Below, piece by piece: positions 1 through 5,201 of a DNA stretch of 5,201 nucleotides. This DNA comes from Acetobacteraceae bacterium (GTDB lineage: Bacteria > Pseudomonadota > Alphaproteobacteria > Acetobacterales > Acetobacteraceae). The position numbers were made by a program, and so were the translations under genes. The DNA lies in assembly GCA_019237355.1 (NCBI GenBank), contig JAFAHH010000833.1, positions 1 to 5,201 on the forward strand, written 5' to 3'. Below the pieces are notes generated by a model. It was not told where the DNA came from, made no database searches, and saw nothing but the letters and a program-made list of their open reading frames with translations. Position 1 is the stretch's first letter; the number at the start of each line of letters is the position of its first letter.

Positions 1-156
1 AAACGATGGCGTTCCCGCGGGTAGTGTTCGACTGGTCACCTCTTCCTCCCTTTGGCCGGTTTGCTATCCCTGATCGGTTGGCAGTTTAGGATGGCTCCGC
101 TCAAAGTAACCGATCCGACGCCGTTTGAGCACCGGCGGGAAAAGAGATCAGCGGAA

Positions 157-162
157 TGGAGG
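157..162 (+). promoter_or_regulatory. Shine-Dalgarno sequence deciding the kinase start
   Basis: TGGAGG lies five bases before the ATG at 168. The in-frame ATG at 156 has only a purine-rich AAAGAG (141-146) upstream and itself overlaps this site. I therefore prefer 168 as the start, which removes four residues from the longest reading. The next in-frame stop upstream is at 126-128, so no earlier ATG is available. Confidence 0.55.
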
Positions 163-167
163 CTACA

Positions 168-1757
168 ATGCTCCCCGATGAGGATGGGATCCGGGAACTT
201 ACGGAGGGACCTTGGACGCCGGGCATCCGCTCGGAGCTGACTCGAGAGTTGCTGGCGCTGTCTTCGATTTTCCGAGGAGACAACGTCTTCAATGATCTAA
301 AGCAGGCTCTCGAGATTCGCGATGCCACTGGATTGGCACTTGAGGAAGTAGCCGTTTTCCGGCCCGAACGACTTGCTCTGCATGAGGCATTGGTGCGGGT
401 CACCGCAGATTATGAAGTACCAGACCCAGAGGACGCTAAGGTCAGTGACCTCGGCATAAATTTCCGGCGTATGGCGCAGACGATCCTTGCTCGGGTGATC
501 GAGCCCAACGGAGCGGAGATCGGGCATCACTATAACCAGCTACGGTGCGCTCTTACCAGCTTCATCGAAAATGAATTGCGTTCCTGCTTTAGTCATCGGC
601 CGAGCAATAGCCCGAAAGACTTGCCTCGATCTGGCCGAGGCTTCGGGCGCTGGTTTGGCAAACCGAACAGGTCTCAGCCGGAGCTGCAAGAGAATAGTTG
701 GGATCGTGACGGACGAATTCTTCAGGAGTGGACTGATCGAGCATCCTCAAGCGATATAGATGTCCATGCGGCCGGGCTCCGCGCGCTCGTGCGGGCCGCC
801 TCCGCGGTTCGGCTGAGGCATGGCCGGATCTTGGGGCAACACGCTTTCCTCGGCGGGCTGGCTGCAGACCTCGCCTGCAACGAGTTCGGCAGCCAGATGC
901 TTGGCCGCCTGCTTGAGCCAAAAATCTGCGAAGTGGGGGAAACTGAAGGCTTTCAGCGGCTACGTGCGCAAGCACGGCCGGTTCTCATGGTCACCAAGGG
1001 GGCGTCCGCTTCGGGAAAGAGCACAATGCGCCCCCTGCAAAGGAAGCTTGCTGCGAAATTGGGGCTGCAATGGCAGGACTTCGCCCTTATCAGCCCCGAT
1101 ATTTGGCGCAAAGTCCTGCTCGGCTTCGGCTCTCTTGGGCCTTTGTACAAGTATGCTGGCATGCTTACGAGCCATGAAGTCGGGATTATTGACCGGAAGC
1201 TTGATGATTACCTTGTTCGCAAAGGGGAGCAGGGCATCATTTCCCACCTGCTCATCGACCGGTTCCGCTTCGACAGTTTTGCGCTTGATGCCAACGAGAA
1301 TAAACGCCTGGTTTCGCGCTTTAGAAATCTCATGTGCTATTTCTTCATGGTCACGCCACCACACGAGACGGTTGAGCGGGCGTGGAAGCGTGGGCTGGAA
1401 ATCGGCCGTTACAAGGCGATAGACGATTTGCTCGCGCACAATGTCGAGGCTTATACTGGCATGCAGAACATTCTGTTCGGGCGAATGCTTAACAGGAATC
1501 TTCGAGTTCACTTCGAGTTCCTGGACAACGATGTCCCGCGCGAGGAAGTGCCGCTCACCGTTGCATTTGGATGGAGCGGCGAGATGAACATTTTCGATGT
1601 GAAGCGTATGCTTGATATCTGCCGGTATCAGAAGATCAACATAAACGCACAGAATCGGTCGGAGGTCTACCCGGATGAACGGGGTGATGGCGCCAGAAAA
1701 CAATTTGGAATTCTTGGCTTGCTGCGTGCGGCGATTTCCCGAATTGAACCTTGCTGA
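168..1757 (+). CDS. P-loop kinase-fold protein, zeta-toxin-like, with unknown N-terminal domain
   Basis: As read this is a 529-residue soluble protein with no signal peptide or membrane segment. Residues 1-270 are mostly helical and match no family I know; the stretch RPERLALHEALVRVTADYEV (65-84) looks the most constrained, and residues 144-182 look like a polar linker. From residue 271 a nucleotide-binding domain begins: Walker A GASASGKST (278-286), then ISPDIWRK (309-316) with Asp311 placed like the catalytic or substrate-binding Asp of zeta toxins and polynucleotide kinases, LLIDRFRFDSF (361-371), and an Arg-rich stretch TVERAWKRGLEIGRYK (401-416) that resembles the ATP-binding lid. Family knowledge suggests ATP-dependent phosphorylation of a small molecule or nucleotide; the substrate cannot be told. 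The last roughly 25 residues may be out of frame, because a 106-codon ORF continues well in the +1 frame from 1675. Sampled rows near 250, 550 and 1330 are about 48-50% GC, against over 70% in a sampled hyfB row, although other rows of this gene are GC-rich. That would fit an accessory gene. Confidence 0.85.
   Translation: MLPDEDGIRELTEGPWTPGIRSELTRELLALSSIFRGDNVFNDLKQALEIRDATGLALEEVAVFRPERLALHEALVRVTADYEVPDPEDAKVSDLGINFRRMAQTILARVIEPNGAEIGHHYNQLRCALTSFIENELRSCFSHRPSNSPKDLPRSGRGFGRWFGKPNRSQPELQENSWDRDGRILQEWTDRASSSDIDVHAAGLRALVRAASAVRLRHGRILGQHAFLGGLAADLACNEFGSQMLGRLLEPKICEVGETEGFQRLRAQARPVLMVTKGASASGKSTMRPLQRKLAAKLGLQWQDFALISPDIWRKVLLGFGSLGPLYKYAGMLTSHEVGIIDRKLDDYLVRKGEQGIISHLLIDRFRFDSFALDANENKRLVSRFRNLMCYFFMVTPPHETVERAWKRGLEIGRYKAIDDLLAHNVEAYTGMQNILFGRMLNRNLRVHFEFLDNDVPREEVPLTVAFGWSGEMNIFDVKRMLDICRYQKININAQNRSEVYPDERGDGARKQFGILGLLRAAISRIEPC
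1661..1666 (+). promoter_or_regulatory. Shine-Dalgarno sequence inside the kinase gene
   Basis: GGAGGT ends eight bases before the ATG at 1675, which is near-ideal spacing. It supports independent, coupled translation of the ORF at 1675-1995. The same bases also encode Ser-Glu-Val in the kinase frame, so the match could be accidental. Confidence 0.4.
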
Positions 1758-1995
1758 GCGGGAGAACGGCCAAATCTACGCCCGATTTGTAGCAGGGCGG
1801 CTTGAGTGGGTCGACCCCGATCCCCTTGGACGCGCCGTGACTGATGCAGACACAAGTATTGCCTTGCAGGCAATTGCCCCGGAGAGCTTGCGCGCCGCCG
1901 GCTCGCACCTGAAAAGGGCGCCCGAGTTCCTCGAGCCAAGCCGATTTCACACTCTTGGACGATGGGGATCAAACCATCCCCTGGCTGACAAATAA
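1675..1995 (+). CDS. Small ORF: separate partner protein or frameshifted kinase C-terminus
   Basis: This 106-residue ORF overlaps the end of the kinase gene by 83 bases in the +1 frame and runs 27 bases into the 3' end of convergent hyfC. It reads like real protein: FLACCVRRFPELNL (13-26), then ENGQIYARFVAGRLEWVDPD (30-49), followed by a more variable tail. No family was recognised. Two readings compete. First, it may be a separate small protein translated from its own GGAGGT site, as in two-gene kinase plus small-partner modules. Second, it may be the true C-terminus of the kinase: removing one G from the run at 1681-1684 joins ...VYPDER directly to VMAPENNLEFL... and gives a single protein of about 608 residues. 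The frame is closed upstream by TAA at 1642, so the join must lie between there and 1757. I lean slightly to the frameshift, because the kinase-frame tail after VYPDER looks less protein-like than this frame. Confidence 0.55.
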   Translation: MNGVMAPENNLEFLACCVRRFPELNLAERENGQIYARFVAGRLEWVDPDPLGRAVTDADTSIALQAIAPESLRAAGSHLKRAPEFLEPSRFHTLGRWGSNHPLADK

Positions 1996-2928
1996 AAAGA
2001 TTAGGGCCAGCAAGCCCAAAAGCACGGCGATGCCAAGGAACTCGGGAACCCGAAAAACTCGCATTTTCGCAAGCGAAATCTCCAGCCCGGCAACAGCCAT
2101 CGAGAGGCCAATCAATTTTGCAGCCCACGCCGCGATGCCAATGATCCAATCGAGAAGGTGGAGGCCGGGTGGTGCGAAACCGAATGGCAAATAGATTGCC
2201 CCAAGCATGTTGAACCAAAGCAGCAGCTTGAGCGCCGCCGCTAAGTCAAGCAGCGCTAAATTCCGGCCGGAATATTCGAGCAGCATGGCCTCATGTACCA
2301 TCGTAAGCTCAAGATGCGTGGCCGGATTGTCGACCGGAATGCGGCCGTTCTCCGCAATCGCGACCGCGGCAGTTGCGATCAGCGCCAAGCCAAGTGAGAC
2401 CCGGAGCCTAGCTGAGTCGTCGCGCAGCAACTCCACAAGCAGGTCGAGATTGGTAGTGCCCGCAATAAAAGCAACCGTGAAGAAGACGAGCAGGAGCGCG
2501 GGTTCGGTGAAGGCCGCATAAGCCATCTCCCGGCTCGCCCCGATGCCGCCGAATGCTGTGCCGATGTCCATTCCCGCAAGCGCTAGGATGCAGCGCGCCC
2601 AGGTGAGCAATCCTGCGATTACGAGGAGGTCGGCTGCTGGCCCGGTAATCATCCCAAGCGCGAAAGAGGGAATGAGCAGTGCCGCGGCCGCGGTGGTCAC
2701 GAAGATAACAACTGGAGCTCGCCGAAAAACAAAGGACGCGTTCTCTGCAAGGACCGGCTGTTTGCGCGCGAGGCGCATCAAATCGCGCCATGGCTGGAAC
2801 GGGGATTGCCCAAACCTCCCCAGCAGTCGCGCTTTGGTCCAGCGGATCAGCCCGGTGACAAATGGGGCCGCAACGAGCACAAGGGCAATGTGAATGAATT
2901 GCGTGAGAAGACCTGAGGCGAGGATCAT
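1969..2928 (-). CDS. hyfC: Hydrogenase-4 / formate hydrogenlyase-type membrane subunit (HyfC/HycD, NuoH-like)
   Basis: This 319-residue integral membrane protein of the NuoH/HycD/HyfC family has about the length of E. coli HyfC and HycD. In these complexes it anchors the hydrophilic hydrogenase-like arm and helps form the proton or quinone-facing channel in the inner membrane. Diagnostic stretches are RWTKARLLGRFGQSPFQPWR (29-48) after the first helix, ASREMAYAAFTEP (131-143), and ENGRIPVD (193-200) followed by THLELTMVHEAMLLEYSG (204-221), which carries the conserved charged residues of the family's central cavity (Glu193, Arg196, Asp200, His205, Glu207, Glu213, Glu218). The C-terminus, FRVPEFLG (292-299) plus a last helix, is of normal family form, so the gene is complete. 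The start overlaps the hyfB stop as ATGA and no strong Shine-Dalgarno precedes it, which points to translational coupling. The genes normally found next (hyfE, F, G, I) do not follow. Whether this belongs to a true [NiFe] hydrogenase or to a hydrogenase-related (Ehr) complex cannot be decided without the large subunit. Confidence 0.95.
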   Translation of the reverse strand: MILASGLLTQFIHIALVLVAAPFVTGLIRWTKARLLGRFGQSPFQPWRDLMRLARKQPVLAENASFVFRRAPVVIFVTTAAAALLIPSFALGMITGPAADLLVIAGLLTWARCILALAGMDIGTAFGGIGASREMAYAAFTEPALLLVFFTVAFIAGTTNLDLLVELLRDDSARLRVSLGLALIATAAVAIAENGRIPVDNPATHLELTMVHEAMLLEYSGRNLALLDLAAALKLLLWFNMLGAIYLPFGFAPPGLHLLDWIIGIAAWAAKLIGLSMAVAGLEISLAKMRVFRVPEFLGIAVLLGLLALIFLFVSQGMV

Positions 2929-4934
2929 AGCGCTTCTAGCCAGGTAATCGCCACGAGAAACGCGACCAGCGCCGCGAACATAACAACCAAGGCTCGCCGG
3001 ATCGTAAGATACTGCAACCGATCGGCTTGCCCGGAGAGCCAGGCCCGCACCTTCAGGACTGGGAAGAAAATCGCTGGCCAGGCTGGATCTTCGGAAGTGA
3101 GCGCAAGCGTTGCTGGCCGGGTGTCCCCCGGCTCGGGGATGTCGGCCTCTTCCTTGTAGCCCATGATGCGGGCGCCCAAGGTTCGAAGCAGGGGCTGGGA
3201 GAAAGATGCGCCGCTATACTGGGTGGCCGGGTCCCCGAAAGGGAGCCATGGCGGCGGCGGAGCGAAACCGCACTGCCAGGCGGCCGAGGTCCGAGAGCCT
3301 CCTACCGTCCACCGGCGCAGCACGAAGAAAAGGCCGGCCCCAACCAACCCCAATAAAAGCAGGAGCAGCGCTGGTGCATAGCCGGGTGTGCCGGCGACGG
3401 GGGCGACGCCAAGCCATCCGGCCCGGCCGGTTATTCCCGATCCGGTTAGGGCATGCAGTGCAGCCTGGGTGAGGGAAAGCGCGAGACCCGGCGCCAGGCC
3501 CAGAATGCCTGAAACCACGGCCAACCCAACAACGGCGCGGCGTGCGGGCCAGCCTGCTTCCTCCGCTGCCGAGCCACGCGGCGTTCGCGGCCGGCCGAGG
3601 AACGCCACTCCGATCATCCGTACCGATGCAGCGGCCGCGAGTGCGGCCGCAAGAGCCATGAGTGCCACGACCACCGCGATCAAAGATTGCAGGGCCAACC
3701 CGCCAACCCGGGGCGATGCGAAGGCGGTCTGAAACAAAAGCCATTCGCTGGCAAATCCCGAGGTTAGCGGCAGCCCAGCCGACGCGGCGCACCCGGCCAA
3801 AGCGCCCGCCGTGGTTACCGGCATTCGCTGCACCAATCCTCCGAGCCGCGCCAGCGCCCGTGATCCAGCACCATGTTGCACATTGCCGGCGACCAGAAAG
3901 AGCAATGACTTGAACACGCTATGGTTCAGCGCATGGAGCATGGCAGCCCCCAAAGCGAGGGCGGCCAGCGAAGCCAGATCCGCGCCCCGGGCCATTAGCG
4001 CCAGGCCCAATCCGATGGCAATGAACCCGACATGCTCGATGGTGCTGGCCGCCAGAACTGTTTTGATGTCGGCCTCAGTATTGGCGCGCAAGCCGCCCAG
4101 AACGGCCGAAGCCGCCCCCATAATGAGCAGCGGCACCCCCCACCAAACCGGCTGTGCCGGGCCACAAAGGTCGAACAATACCCGCACGATCACATAGAGC
4201 GCCACCTTGGTCATGGCGCCCGACATCAGCGCCGAGACATGGCTTGGGGCTACAGGATGTGCCAGCGGCAGCCAGACATGCAGCGGCACGAGCCCAGCCT
4301 TGGACCCGGCCCCGAGTAGAACCAAGGCCAGGGCCGCACTGGCCCGCCATCCCTCGGCAGGCACTAGCCGCATTGCTGCGAAGCGGAGGTCTCCCGCTGG
4401 AGCGAGGAGAGCGAAGGCGGGGATAAGGCAGGCGGCGCCAAACCCGGCCATGCCGATGTAGAGTATCGCGCAAGCGCGCGGCTCCGCGTCCTCATGCCGA
4501 GCCAGCACCATGGCCCAGGACGCGAGCGACATAAGTTCAAACCCAAGCACAAGCCCGAATGCATCGGCCGCGAGCAGGGTCAACGCCATTGCGGCAATAA
4601 ACACCGGAAAGAAAGGCGCGGCACGCGCCTCCTCTGGAGAATAGAGATCGATCGCGTATAGGGCGCTCGCGGTTGCCGGAGCGAAAAGAATCAAAAGAAA
4701 GAAACCCGATAGCGGGTCGAGTTCGAGCGCAAGCTGCCCGCCGGGCGGTCCGATCGGCAGGATTATAAGTTCCGGCCCCGCCCGGACCAGCAGCCAGGCA
4801 AGCGCAGCCAGCGCCCCGATCGCCGAACATGCTCCGCACACGGCATTCAGAATGGCAGCCCGCTTCGGGAACACCGCCGCCACCGATCCAAGGGCTGCAA
4901 GCCCAGCCGTAACCAGGGTCAGCACTATCAGCAT
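2925..4934 (-). CDS. hyfB: Hydrogenase-4-type antiporter-like membrane subunit (HyfB)
   Basis: With the ATG at 4934 this is a 669-residue polytopic membrane protein, matching the usual length of HyfB (about 670). It belongs to the Mrp-antiporter/NuoL-M-N proton-channel family and would couple the hydrogenase-like arm to ion movement across the inner membrane. Visible family marks are Glu133 in GFELMSLASW (131-140), Lys212 in GSKAGLVPLHVWLPLAHP (210-227), Lys243 in SGAMTKVALY (238-247), ADIKTVLAASTIEHVGFI (288-305), HALNHSVFKSLLFL (334-347) and SGFASEWLLFQ (392-402). The Hyf/Hyc-specific C-terminal part follows: WQCGFAPP (553-560), TQYSGASFSQPLL (571-583), a long cytoplasmic stretch, and a last helix near 645-665. 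The frame stays open upstream to an ATG at 5090, but those 52 extra residues are polar and repeat-containing and do not resemble HyfB. The ATG at 4934 starts directly with the first membrane helix and has GGAGAGG before it. hyfC follows with a four-base overlap. A hairpin over the ribosome-binding site may adjust translation. Confidence 0.95.
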   Translation of the reverse strand: MLIVLTLVTAGLAALGSVAAVFPKRAAILNAVCGACSAIGALAALAWLLVRAGPELIILPIGPPGGQLALELDPLSGFFLLILFAPATASALYAIDLYSPEEARAAPFFPVFIAAMALTLLAADAFGLVLGFELMSLASWAMVLARHEDAEPRACAILYIGMAGFGAACLIPAFALLAPAGDLRFAAMRLVPAEGWRASAALALVLLGAGSKAGLVPLHVWLPLAHPVAPSHVSALMSGAMTKVALYVIVRVLFDLCGPAQPVWWGVPLLIMGAASAVLGGLRANTEADIKTVLAASTIEHVGFIAIGLGLALMARGADLASLAALALGAAMLHALNHSVFKSLLFLVAGNVQHGAGSRALARLGGLVQRMPVTTAGALAGCAASAGLPLTSGFASEWLLFQTAFASPRVGGLALQSLIAVVVALMALAAALAAAASVRMIGVAFLGRPRTPRGSAAEEAGWPARRAVVGLAVVSGILGLAPGLALSLTQAALHALTGSGITGRAGWLGVAPVAGTPGYAPALLLLLLGLVGAGLFFVLRRWTVGGSRTSAAWQCGFAPPPPWLPFGDPATQYSGASFSQPLLRTLGARIMGYKEEADIPEPGDTRPATLALTSEDPAWPAIFFPVLKVRAWLSGQADRLQYLTIRRALVVMFAALVAFLVAITWLEAL

Positions 4935-4945
4935 CGTATGCTGTG

Positions 4946-4952
4946 CCTCTCC
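4946..4952 (-). promoter_or_regulatory. Shine-Dalgarno sequence of hyfB
   Basis: Read on the minus strand this is GGAGAGG, eleven bases before the ATG at 4934. The spacing is a little long. It is the best site near any in-frame start and supports 4934 over the upstream ATG at 5090, where no comparable site was seen. Confidence 0.55.
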
Positions 4953-4989
4953 GAAGCATCGCTGCGAGCAAGGCGAGTACTGCTTCGGA
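4950..4989 (-). promoter_or_regulatory. Stem-loop over the hyfB ribosome-binding site
   Basis: TCCGAAGCA (4950-4958) and TGCTTCGGA (4981-4989) form a perfect 9-bp inverted repeat with 22 bases between. In the minus-strand transcript the 3' arm includes the GGA of the GGAGAGG ribosome-binding site, so folding would partly hide it. The arms could instead be a protein-binding operator. No riboswitch class is recognised and no T-tract follows, so a terminator is unlikely. Confidence 0.4.
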
Positions 4990-4997
4990 TAGCCAGG

Positions 4998-5029
4998 GGA
5001 CACAATAGCCTTGCCGGACACAATAGCCT
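4998..5029. repeat. 14-bp direct repeat at 18-bp spacing
   Basis: GGACACAATAGCCT occurs at 4998-5011 and again, without mismatch, at 5016-5029. The pair is flanked by the short inverted repeat GCCAGG (4992-4997) and CCTGGC (5027-5032). It sits about 65-95 bases upstream of the hyfB start. It may be a tandem regulator-binding site or a simple local duplication; only two copies are present. Confidence 0.75.
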
Positions 5030-5040
5030 GGCCGGCCCAG

Positions 5041-5088
5041 CGGGAGTGGCGCCGGTGGGAGGTGGTCTGGCATTCCTCCGGGAGTGGC
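5041..5088. repeat. 10-bp direct repeat pair in the hyfB leader
   Basis: CGGGAGTGGC occurs at 5041-5050 and at 5079-5088, 38 bases apart, with G-rich sequence between. The repeat is short and could have arisen by chance in this GC-rich stretch, but it lies just upstream of the 14-bp repeat pair. Confidence 0.45.
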
Positions 5089-5201
5089 AAACGGTACAGC
5101 AGGGTGAGGGGAGAACATGCCCGGCGTCGATCAGCAAGCGTTCATCGATCGCGGTCGGGAGCAGTGCCGTGCTTTTCAAGTATAGCCGCACTATTGGGCG
5201 C

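Larger units (their letters stand above)
4935..5201. other. Leader region upstream of hyfB
   Basis: No complete gene was found here. The minus strand is open in all three frames over much of it, but most translations are Arg/Pro-rich and not convincing. The best protein-like stretch is KSTALLPTAIDERLLIDAG at the right edge (about 5120-5175, minus strand). A minus-strand -10-like TATACT lies at 5179-5184, but its -35 partner would fall beyond the window, so a promoter can only be suggested. The ribosome-binding-site hairpin and both repeat pairs are described separately. Confidence 0.5.

Noticed and set aside
2..89. Open frames at the left edge as the tail of an upstream gene
   Set aside because: Two short frames end at 73 and 89, but neither translation is recognisable and they are too short to judge.
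78..106. TTGGCA (78-83) as a -35 element for the kinase gene
   Set aside because: No convincing -10 hexamer occurs at proper spacing; the best at 101-106 matches only three of six bases.
1858..1874. Hairpin ATTGCC-TTGCA-GGCAAT as a possible terminator
   Set aside because: The stem is only 6 bp, no T-tract follows on either strand, and it lies within the small ORF.
1667..2218. Minus-strand ORF at the place where hyfE would be expected
   Set aside because: Its translation is Arg/Gly/Pro-rich without membrane helices, overlaps hyfC in another frame and does not resemble HyfE.
3631..3650. Two GCGGCCGC palindromes 12 bp apart
   Set aside because: They fall in an alanine-rich membrane helix of hyfB and are explained by GC-rich alanine codons.
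4935..5090. 52-residue N-terminal extension of hyfB from the ATG at 5090
   Set aside because: It is polar, repeat-derived and unlike HyfB N-termini; the ATG at 4934 gives the family length, begins with a membrane helix and has a ribosome-binding site.

Overview
The window looks like chromosomal DNA from a moderately GC-rich proteobacterium. The hydrogenase-4-type membrane genes and their codon bias fit an alphaproteobacterium or a similar GC-rich lineage, but the lineage is a guess. There are two convergent blocks.

Left block (+ strand, about 168-1995): a large protein of about 529 residues with an unrecognised helical N-terminal half and a P-loop kinase domain of the zeta-toxin/polynucleotide-kinase type (Walker A GASASGKST, then ISPD 25 residues after the Walker A threonine). 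It is followed, in another frame and overlapping by 83 bases, by a 106-codon ORF. This ORF is either a separate small partner protein with a good Shine-Dalgarno sequence, or the displaced C-terminus of the kinase after a one-base frameshift in a GGGG run at 1681-1684. No neighbour in the window tells what this block does.

Right block (- strand, 4934 down to 1969): two intact, translationally coupled genes, hyfB then hyfC. They encode the antiporter-like proton-channel subunit and the NuoH-like membrane anchor of a hydrogenase-4, formate-hydrogenlyase or Ehr-type complex. Their stop and start codons overlap as ATGA. In known clusters hyfC is followed by hyfE, hyfF, hyfG and hyfI on the same strand. 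Here the operon stops at hyfC and runs tail-to-tail into the kinase block with a 27-base overlap, so the catalytic hydrogenase subunits are not where expected.

Leader (4935-5201): non-coding as far as can be seen. It holds a 9-bp perfect inverted repeat whose 3' arm covers part of the hyfB ribosome-binding site, a 14-bp repeat at 18-bp spacing, and a second 10-bp direct repeat. No RNA genes, insertion sequences, CRISPR arrays or convincing terminators were found.
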